From Basidiobolus ranarum (taxonomy: Eukaryota; Basidiobolomycota; Basidiobolomycetes; Basidiobolales): a stretch of DNA of 64,000 nt. Shown here one piece after another: positions 33,913 through 44,450 of this stretch; positions within the stretch are counted from its first letter, which is position 1, and each line of letters starts with the position of its first letter. The notes under the pieces are model-generated. The model saw only the letters and a list, made by a program, of their open reading frames with translations. It did no database searches and had not been told where the DNA came from. The stretch spans positions 1 to 64,000 of the forward strand of contig JASJQH010006878.1 of the NCBI GenBank assembly GCA_040143965.1, read 5' to 3'. The position numbers and the translations under genes were made by a program.

Positions 33913-35832
33913 TCAACGTTTTTTAAGTGATTTTGGTTTATGGTGTACATGGCATTTATGTGCATGGCGAAACCATAAAGCCATATCCTTTTTCTTGGTA
34001 TGGCAAACTGCCACCACATCACGACATTGATGGCACAACCCCTTGATTCCATTTTCGAAAGTACTCATCTGTAATGGGGCTCGATAATAGCGACCAGATG
34101 TGGCAGATATTCCATGGTAAAATTGTACATGATACCTGTAAGAAACCATAAATTTAGTGATCATTATAGCCATGCATGTCTACATATAAAACTTACCAGT
34201 AAGCGCTATTTTTGAGTTGCAACCATTTCCCCGGTTTGCAGTGTTGGCAAAAGCCTTCTTTGGCCTGACCGTTATGTCTAACCCACTGAGGAGTATACAA
34301 ATCTCCCTCAAAGCGTACCTTTTGCCGACGAGGACGTGCATCGGAATTGCCAACATCTGATGGTGCTATGTCAAACAATGGCATGGAGAGGGTTTGATCT
34401 AACGCAGGTCCCCAAGGAATTGGATACCTGTATTCGTCGACACTAGTTCCGAGGTATGTTCCATCCAAAGAATCATTTCCTTTTTCTGCGTAATATTTGT
34501 TTGCTTGGGTATACCGTTGAATCTCAGAGCCATTGGCGGGGTTGTACATGAGATCCATCGACCTAAAACGCTTATTACGAGTGTGAGGGTTGTGGTCGTA
34601 TGATTCAGTGGACTGTGTTTCATTGTTGAGATAATTGTAGGTAACCGAATCACTTTGGGCTCTTTTTCTTCCTGAGTATGAGGCAGATTCATCCAAGATC
34701 GGAGGAGTGTATGTTGTGATGAACCGGCCATCAGCTAGATGCAAACCCTGGGGTGTTTGATTACCCTCCAAGCTGGAGGTAGAATAAGCGTTTTGATAAA
34801 ATGGCATACGTAGTGACATGTGGTTGTACGCCTGAGTTTCTTGCAAATGTGATTCAAAATCCTCAGTGGGATTGGCTATCATATGGTTGTTTGCAAATGA
34901 ATAATCGGTCTCCGAATTAGACCTGTGGTTAAGAAAGTTGTTATTTTCATTACTGACAGAGTATCCGCTAGCGTATGAAGATCTTCTCTTTGCATCGTAG
35001 TGGTGGTTTCTTGCGGGGCCGGGGTACTGGTTGTAAGGACCAGTGTGTGAAACATCAGGCACCAACGGACTACTTGAATTAGTATAATGAACATCCGCAG
35101 CGCCATTGCCTATGCCAGTGTCTGTGTTCCCTTCAACTAGGTTTGAATTGGAAGGTCGAACATCGAACGTTTGATCCAAATTAGTGGCGGTCAATTTACG
35201 CTCGTTATTGTCAGAAATGTGGCTTTCATTGGATCCCAGAAAATTCTCATCAATGACAGGCAAAGCCCCGACTGAACGAATACCAATCGACCATAACCTC
35301 CAAGCATTTGAGATTGCGTCCTCCATTGAGCTTGGTGGGTTTGCATCGACGCTGGAAATCATTGCTGTGGGGGAGGTGCCTCCATGAACTTGCGGATAAT
35401 CTAGGGAGGGGGTTAGTTGGTTTCTATTTATAAGTAAGCGCCTTAATATATATTGATAGGTGTACCTTGTCTTTGATCGTTCTCTGTCATCAATACCGTC
35501 GAACCCTTTCGTCGCTCTTGTGTGTTGGTTTGTACGTCGATTGGAACAGAAGACTGTACAGAATTCCTAACATCAATCGATTGCTGCGGAAAGGCTTGAC
35601 CATTTACCATTCTTGACATAGAAAGGCCGTAGGGAAATGACTCGGCAATGGATGGTACATTGCATGACTCGGTTGGTCTGCTATATACACTTTGGTTGTA
35701 AGCGTGATCAGCGTTGAAATTTTGATACTTGTTGCCAAGAAGGAGACTTTGGTCATAGTGATGAAGATTGTTACTGTCTGGGTCATACATATCTGTTCTA
35801 GATAAGTGGTTTGCGGATTTGTTGAAATCCAT
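33913..35832 (-). CDS. Rua1-type transcriptional regulator (DUF4451/Rua1_C)
   Basis: Fungal zinc-binding regulator. The start at 35832 gives MDFNKSANHLSRTDMYDPDS; about 500 residues of disordered Asn/Ser/Tyr-rich sequence follow. The C-terminal domain matches the Rua1 C-terminal family: YTPQWVRHNGQAKEGFCQHC, then KPGKWLQLKNSAYWYHVQFY, HGISATSGRYYRAPLQM, GLCHQCRDVVAVC and WFRHAHKCHVHH. Conserved Cys and His pairs in these blocks probably bind zinc. In Ustilago, Rua1 controls ustilagic acid genes; targets here are unknown. There are three exons. The acidic or glutamine-poor disordered part may be a transactivation region; nothing is broken. Confidence 0.9.
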
Positions 35833-36149
35833 GTGATTCTCTCAACGATAGGGGAAGGCTAGGATGAGAGATAGAAGAATCCTTGTATGTATGGCTATCC
35901 ATGGTACTATTTATAAGCAAACCCTTAAAACCGCGGTTTGAGACGATTTATCATATTGGCCCAGTTAACTAGTGATAGGCTTCTCTTTCCTCGAGTTTGA
36001 AAAATTTCCAAGAGACATGTGTTTGGAATATGATTCGCTTCTCTGGATTTACCAGCTCTCATTACTATCATCAAAGATTTGTTGAGCGATCATCGGATCG
36101 TTAACAATCTGCTACATTCAGATATATTCACTCACTCGTCCACTCACCT

Positions 36150-36432
36150 ACCTTTGCTCAAGCCATGCATTATTTGGGTTAGAGTAACCGGGTTTAGGAT
36201 AATACTCCTTAAAGACGTGGAGAAGTAGATTTGTTGAAGCCAATTGGTCCATCTCGCATGACTAACCATTAGAGAGCTTGGTGGCGCTGACATTCTCTTC
36301 CGGAATGAAGATGGGAGCAGTTGAAATAGCACCATTAAGGTGTTGAGCATAACTAGTCTGTAAACAAATCGTTTCGTGATGACATTCTGACCGGAAATGA
36401 GGCGTGGCATCTCTACGCTCTACAAATAGAAT
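36150..36432 (-). pseudogene. Possible gene fragment with in-frame TAG
   Basis: On the minus strand one frame runs VERRDATPHFRSECHHETIC, LQTSYAQHLNGAISTAPIFI and PEENVSATKLSNG, then TAG (36262-36264), and goes on in the same frame as SCEMDQLASTNLLLHVFKEY then YPKPGYSNPNNAWLEQR, ending at a good donor (AG|GTAGGTGAG). Both halves look protein-like. No start codon lies in the visible upstream part, and my choices for the next exon shift the frame. Most likely a decayed gene. It sits just upstream of the Rua1-like gene in the same orientation. Family unknown. Confidence 0.35.
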
Positions 36433-36801
36433 TCTGAATATTCGAAAGTATTAACTTTGTGTTAGATATTTGCAAACATTCTCAATCAAAACCAAACCAA
36501 TTGAATATATCTCGTTTTATCGCAGATACTGCTCCGGAATATGTCACTCTCCAATATTGCTCATACTAGTCTTTAAACGATGCGGCTTTCCCAAATATCT
36601 GCATTTCATCTTTAAACGATGCAGCTTTTCCAGATACCCTAAATTTACTTCTACTCTCTTCCATTTCTAGAATTCACGTACATCGCGCGTTACGACCTGA
36701 CACTTTGTTTGATCAGTGCCCAAACACCGTTAACTCCAGGTCAGGTCACATGCCCTTTTGTTATATATACCTCAGTTGAGCTTACCCTAATTGGGCTTGA
36801 G

Positions 36802-36812
36802 TAGGGTTAGGG
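36802..36812. repeat. Interstitial telomere-like motif
   Basis: TAGGGTTAGGG inside the intergenic block upstream of calreticulin; fourth copy of the CCCTAACCCTA core in this window. Confidence 0.7.
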
Positions 36813-36903
36813 CCCAAAGCGCATCATGATTTGTTACTGTGGTACACTCTAGTACCATAGCTACACCAATTATTACAAGTGATTTTCTATTCGCTATTAT
36901 CGA

Positions 36904-37140
36904 TTGAAATATGGATTGAAATACACATCTTTTAGACTGAAGTATGGATTGAAATACTCATCTTTTAGACTGAGGTATGGATTGAAATACTCATCTTATA
37001 GATTGGAATACTCAGTCTAGACATTGATTGAAATACACATCTTTTAGACTGAAGTATGGATTAAAGTATGGATTGAAATCCTCATCTTATAGATTGGAAT
37101 ACTCGGTCTAGACATTGATTGAAATGATATCTAATGGATT
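36904..37140. repeat. Imperfect 33-bp tandem repeat block
   Basis: About 240 bp built from a 33-bp unit that starts TATGGATTGAAATACTCATC, in direct order but with truncated and mixed copies. A larger segment containing AGATTGGAATACTCAGTCTA then GACATTGATTGAAAT appears twice (near 37010 and 37092). AGACTGAG and CTCAGTCT within it are inverted copies. It lies about 0.8 kb before the calreticulin start codon. Confidence 0.85.
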
Positions 37141-37945
37141 GGAGTTTGTACAAGCCTTTAGTTTCTAGCTTATAGCATCGAATTGGCCAACATCAACTCG
37201 TTGGTAAGCAATCAACGGTAAGCAACCAACAGGCCTATTATCAGACCATGTGATCATTGCAAATCTTCTGTGCATGCATATTGCTTTTAATACCAACAAT
37301 GATAACAATACCTTGCTTATCACTCCCAGCTTACTAGAACCAGCAACAAAGCCAGAGATTAAATATTAACCGTATTGACTATTCACGTGGCTCGCATGCA
37401 GAACAGATGAAGGGCAACATAGTATCATGTGTTGATGACAAGGAATTCTATTCGATGAAAATGCACTAATTATTCAGAAATCTGGGCAATTTCAATGGTT
37501 GTGGAACAATTGATTTGAGAACACTAAGAACACTGAATTAATCCCAGAGGTGGCTTTTATTGAGCCATCTTTGCAAATATAGCCATAAAATCATTGCGAA
37601 TCCCATTGGCCAGTAATTGACTGTGAATTGCAAAGGTTGTCATCAAAATGTCTACCGATCGTTGTTATCACTTCTCATTGGTTGATTTTCCTATTGCTTT
37701 TCGATCAATGATAGGGGATTTCTGTTGTCTTTGGCCTCTTGGGCAATCAGAAATGCTGTGGCGAGCATTGATTGGGTGAGCAATCATAAAGGACAGAGAA
37801 TAGGCAGAGTAAACATCGAGTAGTGTGTAGGAGTATATATACTGTTTACTGAAGTCCATTGAATCTACAGATACCGCTTTTCTTTTCTTATACTCTTGGA
37901 ATATATTTCTTTACTTTTCAATACACTAGTATTTGTCAATTTATT

Positions 37946-39232
37946 ATGAAAGCTACTGTACTCCTTGGTTCTCTTCTCGCCCTTGCCGCCGCCTCCGCCG
38001 AAGTTTTCTTTGAAGAAACCTTCGATGGAAACTGGGCTGACCGTTGGGTTCCCTCCAAGGTAAAGGAAGACCTCGGTATTTTCGATGTCTCCGCTGGTAA
38101 ATTTTTCGCCGACTCTGAGGTCAGCAAGGGTCTTCAAACCACTCAAGATGCTCGTTTCTATGCTCTCTCCGCCCCAATGGATAAGACTTTCTCTAACAAG
38201 GATAAGGATTTCGTAGTTCAATTCTCCGTTAAGCACGAGCAAAACATCGACTGTGGTGGTGGTTACCTTAAGGTTCTCCCCCCTGGTGTTGACTTGGAGA
38301 AGTTCGATGGTGAAACCAAATACAATGTCATGTTTGGTCCTGATATTTGTGGTCCTGACAGAAAGGTTCACGTTATTTTGAACCATAACAATGTCAACCA
38401 TCTCATCAAAAAGCCCATCATCCCTCCTTCCGATCAAATGACCCATTTGTACACTCTTATCATCAAGCCTGACTTGACCTACTCTGTCCTCATTGATAAC
38501 AAGGAAGAAGCCACCGGTGGTCTTTTGGAAGATTGGGACATTTTGCCTCCCAAGACCATCAAAGACCCCGAAGCCAAGAAGCCTGAAGACTGGGTTGATA
38601 ATGCCACTATTCCTGATCCTGAAGACAAAAAACCTGAAGGTTATGACGATATCCAAGCACTTATTGCCGATCCCGAAGCTAAGAAGCCTGAAGACTGGGA
38701 TGATGAAGATGATGGTGAATGGGAATCACCCATGATTGATAACCCTGACTACAACGGTCCCTGGGAGCCCAAGACCATCCCCAATCCTGACTATAAGGGC
38801 CCTTGGGTACATCCTGAGATTCCTAACCCCGAATATAAGGAAGACAAAGATCTCTACGTCTACGAAAGTGGAAACGTCGCTTTCGATCTCTGGCAAGTCA
38901 AGGCCGGTACCATCTTTGACAACATTTTAATCACTGATGATGCCGCATACGCCAAGGAATTTGCCGAGAAAACCTTCGGAAAATACCAAGAAGCCGAGAA
39001 GGAAGCCAAAGAGAAGTTCGATGAAGTAGAGAAGAAGAAGCAAGAAGAAGAGGAGGCCAAGCTAGCTGCTGAAGCTGAAGCCGAAGCTGAAAATGAGGAA
39101 GTCGAGGAATTAGATGCTGACAAGGAAGTCACTGAAGAATCCAAATCCGCCGATGAGATTGTTGTTGAGACAGTTACTCCTGTACCCGAGGAGCCTGTTA
39201 AAGAGAAGGAAGCTATTAAGGATGAGTTGTAA
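37946..39232 (+). CDS. Calreticulin, ER lectin chaperone
   Basis: Soluble, calcium-binding lectin chaperone of the ER lumen that folds glycoproteins with Glc1Man9 glycans. Single exon, 428 codons. The start at 37946 gives a clean signal peptide, MKATVLLGSLLALAAASA; an in-frame ATG 87 bases upstream would bury it. Signatures are KHEQNIDCGGGYLKV and YNVMFGPDICGP. The P-domain has three PD/DPEAKKPEDW-type repeats and three GxWxPxxIxNPxYKG-type repeats (shown by GEWESPMIDNPDYNGPWEPK). A Lys/Glu/Ala-rich tail ends in KDEL. There is no transmembrane segment, so it is calreticulin rather than calnexin. It is intronless among intron-rich neighbours. Fungal genomes usually rely on calnexin alone. Confidence 0.96.
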   Translation: MKATVLLGSLLALAAASAEVFFEETFDGNWADRWVPSKVKEDLGIFDVSAGKFFADSEVSKGLQTTQDARFYALSAPMDKTFSNKDKDFVVQFSVKHEQNIDCGGGYLKVLPPGVDLEKFDGETKYNVMFGPDICGPDRKVHVILNHNNVNHLIKKPIIPPSDQMTHLYTLIIKPDLTYSVLIDNKEEATGGLLEDWDILPPKTIKDPEAKKPEDWVDNATIPDPEDKKPEGYDDIQALIADPEAKKPEDWDDEDDGEWESPMIDNPDYNGPWEPKTIPNPDYKGPWVHPEIPNPEYKEDKDLYVYESGNVAFDLWQVKAGTIFDNILITDDAAYAKEFAEKTFGKYQEAEKEAKEKFDEVEKKKQEEEEAKLAAEAEAEAENEEVEELDADKEVTEESKSADEIVVETVTPVPEEPVKEKEAIKDEL

Positions 39233-39937
39233 ATTGAATTGAATTATTATTTAATATCATCCAAACTCTTTCCACTCGCGACTGCACTTAGCACCAATAT
39301 GCTACCATAGATTAGCAATGTTCTCACTCCAGATTCATATTTACATACAATCATTTTCGACTTACCTAATCCGCAGTGCTATGAGCTGAGCTTTATATTG
39401 GGAGATTGATATAAATCAAAACTATATAAAAAGTGAATAAATCAGCAGCATTTGACTACAGTACGTAGTTTTTGTATTTAAATTATCGAATTGCGAATTA
39501 GTTTTAGACCGAGAACTCCACCATTTAACGGAGTCTTTAGACTGATATATCCCAAGAAGCGTCCGATGGATTTTCCCACAAATTACGAGTAGTTGGTGGA
39601 ATTCCTTCAGTTGATGGAAAGAGAAGTTTCTGGGATGCCATCTAAGATAGCACCTTGATGATGGAGTTTAAATTAAAAGATACTTATCTCGAACGATTGT
39701 CCGACTTCAATGCTAGCCAGTAAGAATATTTCATCATGATGGAATTTCATGGAAATCAGCGTCAATTCCATTAATATCACATCATCATATATGGTGAAAT
39801 CTGATTTGTGATAAAAAAAATTCCAAGAAAGGGTTTGATGCTCAATTACCACAGCGTGAGTGTCTAGAAAAAAAAGCTCAACAAAAAAGCGAGGTTTAGC
39901 TAAGTAACAGAGCTTGTTCTTTGAACTTATTCACATA
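39233..39937. other. Intergenic / MES1 upstream region
   Basis: 700 bp spacer between calreticulin and the methionyl-tRNA synthetase gene. No gene seen. Confidence 0.4.
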
Positions 39938-42066
39938 ATGGTGAGTTATTTAAACATACAAGAGTTTTGTATTTCCTTCTTGAAAATTAACTCTTTGTTA
40001 TAACAGTCTGCTACTGCCGAGAAAGTTGAAAGACCTGTTGCTAACGAAGCTAACCGCAAGGTCAGAGAAGGCGTCGCCTTGAATTTGTCCACAGATGATG
40101 TCAAGTATGGAGCTACATTGTTATTCCCAATCGATCCCTCGACTAACAGAAATTTACTTCTAGACTTCCTGTTAAGGGTGAAAGAAACATCTTAGTAACT
40201 TCTGCCTTGCCTTATGTTAACAATGTTCCCCATTTGGGTAACATTATTGGTGCTGTTTTGAGTGCTGACGTTTTCGCTCGTTATACACGCTCTCGTGGTT
40301 ACAATGTTCTCTACGTTTGTGGTACTGATGAATATGGTACTGCTACTGAAACCAAAGCCTTAGAGGAAGGTGTTTCATGCCAAGAGCTTTGCGATAAATA
40401 TAATGCCCTTCACGCACAAGTCTACGAGTGGTTTGGTATTGACTTCGACTACTTTGGTAGAACCACCACTAAGCAACAAACTGAGTAAGTACTTCATTTC
40501 CTTGAAACCATTCTGAAGCGACCCCTTTTTAATTGAACTTGCTGTAGAATTGGCCAAGACATCTTTTTGAAGCTTCAGAAAAACGGATACCTTATTGAGG
40601 ATAGTATGACACAGTTGTACTGTGAAAAATGCGAAAGATTCTTGGCTGATCGTTATGTTGAGGGTACTTGTCCCAAGTGCCGTTATGTCGATGCTAGAGG
40701 TGACCAATGTGATCAATGCCAACAGTTGCTTAACGCCACCGAGCTTATCTCTCCTCGTTGTAAACTTGACGGAAATGCCCCAATCACCCGTGATTCTACT
40801 CACATGTTCTTAGACCTTCCCAAGCTTCAACCCAAATGTGAGGAGTTTGTCAGAGAATCTAGCCAAACTGGTCACTGGGCCAACAATGGTAAGATCATCA
40901 CTCAATCTTGGTTGAAGGAGGGTTTGAAGGTTCGTTGTATCACCCGTGATCTTAAATGGGGTACTCCCGTTCCTTTGGAACACATGAAGGATAAGGTTTT
41001 CTATGTTTGGTTCGATGCTCCAATCGGTTACCCATCTATCACCGCTAACTACACCTCTGAGTGGGAGAAATGGTGGAAGAATCCCGAGGATGTTAAACTT
41101 TATCAATTCATGGGTAAAGACAATATTCCTTTCCATACCGTTATATTCCCCTGCTCTTTGATTGGTACCAACGACCCATGGACTATGTTGCATCATATCA
41201 GTACCACTGAATATCTCAACTATGAGAATGGTAAATTCTCCAAGAGTAGAAATGTTGGTGTCTTCGGTAACAATGTTATGGAGACTGGAATCCCCGTTTC
41301 TGTCTGGCGTTATTACCTCTTATCCAACCGCCCTGAAACCAACGACAGTGTCTTCACCTGGAAGGACTTCATCATCAGAAACAACAGTGAATTGTTGGCT
41401 AATGTTGGTAACTTCTGTAATCGTGTTATCAAGTTCGTTGACTCTGCCAAGTACAATGGCGTCCTACCTCCTTTCTCTCTTGAAGGAGACAATGAAAAAC
41501 AACTCATTGAAGATGTGAACAAGTTGCTTGATTCTTACATTGATGCTCTTGAAAATGTTAAATTACGTAGTGGTCTTGAGATTGCTATGAAGATTTCTCA
41601 ACGCGGTAATCAATACCTTCAAGAATCTAAACTTGATAACTCTCTCTATGACAACGAACGTCCTCAATGTGACACCCTTATCACAGTCGCTGTTAATTTG
41701 ATCTACTTGCTCTCGGCTGTTTTCTACCCCTACATGCCTACTACTTCCGAATCGATCTGTAGACAACTTAATGCACCAATCCCTCGCATTCCTGAGACCT
41801 TCCAAATCAACATTCTTGAAGGACATGTTATGGGTAAACCTGAATATCTTTTCAAGAGAATTGATGGAAAGATGGAGGAAGTTTTCAAGCAGAAATATGG
41901 TGGCGGTGCTAAGGAAGAGCCTGCTAAGAAAAAGAAGTCCAAGAAGAGCAAGAAAACCGAGGCTAAACCCCAAGTGGAAGGCGACAAAGCCGAGGCTAAA
42001 CCCCAGGCTGAGAGTGAAAAGGCCGAGCCCAAGGTTGAGAGCGACAAAACCACCGAAACTGCCTAA
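39938..42066 (+). CDS. MES1: Methionyl-tRNA synthetase, cytosolic
   Basis: Charges tRNA-Met for initiation and elongation. The first coding exon is just the start codon ATG (39938-39940), followed directly by GTGAGT; exon 2 starts at 40007 with [20 protein letters not shown]. The class I core is complete: [20 protein letters not shown] (HIGH motif HLGN), zinc-knuckle CEKC...CPKC...[24 protein letters not shown], and [10 protein letters not shown] (the KMSKS motif as FSKSR). The anticodon-binding helical domain follows ([20 protein letters not shown]). The tail is Lys-rich with repeated EAKPQ-like units. There is no N-terminal GST-like domain as in yeast MetRS. Four exons. Confidence 0.97.
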
Positions 42067-42782
42067 AGCATTGATCCAAATCTACTCATGTTGACCACTT
42101 TTCGACCAGTTTTTCATCCTCATTTCATCTTCTGTAAATCATATTACTGATCGATTATATAAGAAAACCATATAAAATAAACTTATATAGCTACTTGTAT
42201 AATGCAGGAATACGAGTTTGTTTTCTCCAAATGCGTTTCTCTCCACAAGTACACATCAATGCATCATTGAAGGATCACCTTAAAAGGCTGCGCCAGACAT
42301 CAAGTGATTTTTGCTGAGCTAAGAGAAATCCAAGACCAAGATTACTGGGGCTATTGAGATATTTTGTGATACACTCTTACTAAACTAGTCATTTCTGCAA
42401 AGTTGTACTATGGGAGTATTGGCTTATTTGGTAGAAAAATTAAGGAAAGTCCATATTTTACCTTATTCGAATCAATACGTATCTCTCTCGGTGTGTAGAT
42501 GTGGCCCCAAGGTAGGACCAAAATTTGAGCGAGCGTAAGATCGTGTTACATTGACCCTCGACATACATGAACTACGCATAAGTGCTAGTTACGATATTTT
42601 GCTTTTTTCTTATTCCCGGCTCTAGCCTTCCTTATATGAGCTATTTTCTTCGAACTGTTTTCAATATACAAGAATAGGTGTTGTCTTTCAGAGATCAATA
42701 CCTCATATTCGACATTTCTTTTCATATCTGTTTTATATACTTATTTATTAGCATTAATACTCTAATTCCAGCTCTCGAGCAA
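42067..42782. other. Intergenic, no gene seen
   Basis: Spacer between MES1 and the trypsin gene. An upstream in-frame extension of the trypsin frame (from 42678) has no signal-peptide character and is not used. Confidence 0.4.
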
Positions 42783-43842
42783 ATGAAACTCAACACTCAC
42801 TCATGGATAGCATATCAAGTGCTCTGTTTATTTCTGATATCAACCACTGATGCTCTGAAGGAATCCTTGACGTACCATATAGTAGGGGGTGTTCCAGCTA
42901 TTAAAGATGAATTCCCATTCATGGTCAACGTGTATATAGATAATTGGCCATCTTGCGGGGGTGCAGTTTTGGCAAATGAATGGATTGCAACCGCTGGACA
43001 TTGTGTGAATGCTGCATATATAGACGACGAGAGTAACCAAGAAGCTAATGTTTACAGACCACTTAATGCCACACGATTGAAAATTGCAGTAGGGTCCATT
43101 GCAAAGAATTCCCCAACCCTCTTGCCAATCAAATCAATTGTTGTTCATCCTGACTATACACCCGGCTCGGAAATGGTAGCGTCATAACTTTCTGTCTAAA
43201 TTGTTTATTCAATAGAAAGCTAATCAGTTACTGATACCCTTTCTAATATAGAATGACCTGGCTCTTTTACAGCTTTATCAACCATTAGCTTTCAATCGTA
43301 GTGTACAAAGGGTGCCTATAAGTAAATCCAAAGTACTTCCTGGGCAGAATGTAACTGCTTTAGGCTGGGGAAGCAACGAGTCGAATGTGTCTGCAGTGTC
43401 GCTATTAAAGGTTGACTTTAATATAGCACCTCTGGACCCATGTCGCATGATGAATCCAGAATTTACCGACAATCAAGGCTCGCAAATTTGTGCAGGAATG
43501 ACACCTGGGCGAGACACTTGCTATGGAGATTCTGGGGGTCCACTGGTGCAACAAATTAATGGGACTATTAGTTTACTGGGGATTACTAGTTACGGTGGCT
43601 CTATCGTCAGTGGGGGACCATCTTGCGGAGGGGACAACAACATTGCCTTTTACACCCACGTTAGCCAATATATGAACTTCTTGCGCAACACAACTGGACT
43701 ACCAGATGCTCAGTTTGGGCCAGTGCAATCAACTAACTCCACACCAACCACTGATCAGACTACCAGTAATGCTCACTTATCCCAAAGTTTTAACTTCTTC
43801 AGTCTTTTTGTAATTTTCGTATGTAGTTTGAACTTCCTGTAA
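42783..43842 (+). CDS. Trypsin-like serine protease with GPI-like tail
   Basis: Secreted or surface-anchored S1 peptidase. Two exons (42783-43175 and 43252-43842), about 327 residues. Signal peptide MKLNTHSWIAYQVLCLFLIS. Activation site HIVGGVPAIKDEFPFMV (IVGG). The catalytic triad is His in EWIATAGHCV, Asp in NDLALLQLY (first codons of exon 2) and Ser in DTCYGDSGGPLV. The residue six before the Ser is Asp, predicting trypsin specificity for Lys/Arg. After the protease domain there is a Ser/Thr/Asn-rich stretch and a hydrophobic C-terminus (FNFFSLFVIFVCSLNFL), the pattern of a GPI-anchor signal. Trypsins are frequent in insect- and animal-associated fungi, but no host is implied here. Confidence 0.94.
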
Positions 43843-44450
43843 GCATTCTAATTGTTGTAATCAACGCTATACTATGTATTGTTCTTTAATAATTCATTTC
43901 CTGAGATTAATCATTAGTAGGTTACCTCATTAATATAAAGTGCCATACAAATCAGCTGCTGGTTCCTTTGCTCTTCACAGAGAAGGTTCTTTTACCAAAG
44001 ATGTCCTAATATAATTGTATATATGGTACAACTGTTCTTTTTCCTGTTGGCCAAATCAGGTGAAATTAGACTCGATCCTCTGTGGTTTGGAGGCTTAGCT
44101 TGATTCCCATATTTCCTCGTTTCTGTGAATTCATGGAATTTCAAGAAATATCGGAATATGTTAGATTCTATCACCTTGTCAATCTTGAATTCCCTAATTC
44201 GTCTCTAATCCGTTCAACATCAAGATATTTGAATTAATCCTATTTTCATAGCATCTTATTGAACATTAGGGTACTAAATTGTCGAGTAGTATTGCTTACC
44301 AAAAATTGCGTTTCTCATGCTTACCCGGTCCCCCTGCTCACTGAAGTAGCTGGTTCCATTTATCTTATCTAAACCGCTCCTCCAAACACCTTCAGGTTCT
44401 GTCCCCATCATTTTTACACTCTATTAGTTTCTTTGCCCTACTTACTTGTG
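43843..44450. other. Intergenic / VMA2 upstream region
   Basis: 600 bp spacer. No gene or repeat recognised; CCGGTCCCCCTGC near 44324 is a small GC-rich island. Confidence 0.4.

Larger units (their letters stand above)
36433..37945. promoter_or_regulatory. Long intergenic block upstream of calreticulin
   Basis: About 1.5 kb. Beside the 33-bp repeats it has a shorter repeat (TTTAAACGATGCGGCTTT and TTTAAACGATGCAGCTTT near 36573 and 36612). Three inverted CCAAT boxes occur (CCATTGGCC near 37607, TCATTGGTTG near 37676, TGATTGGGTG near 37770), and CACGTGG lies near 37384. CCAAT plus CCACG elements make up ER-stress promoters in animals, but the exact spacing (CCAAT-N9-CCACG) was not found. Confidence 0.45.

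Noticed and set aside
36900-37150. CRISPR-like array
   Set aside because: Repeat units are imperfect and adjoining, with no constant spacers or cas genes; it is a degenerate tandem repeat.
37859-37945. Upstream in-frame ATG extending calreticulin
   Set aside because: It would place 29 residues before a clean signal peptide and remove ER targeting; the internal Met fits the family.
38860-39144. Long antisense frames over calreticulin, MES1 and VMA2
   Set aside because: They mirror strongly coding sense exons and show no independent domain or splice logic.
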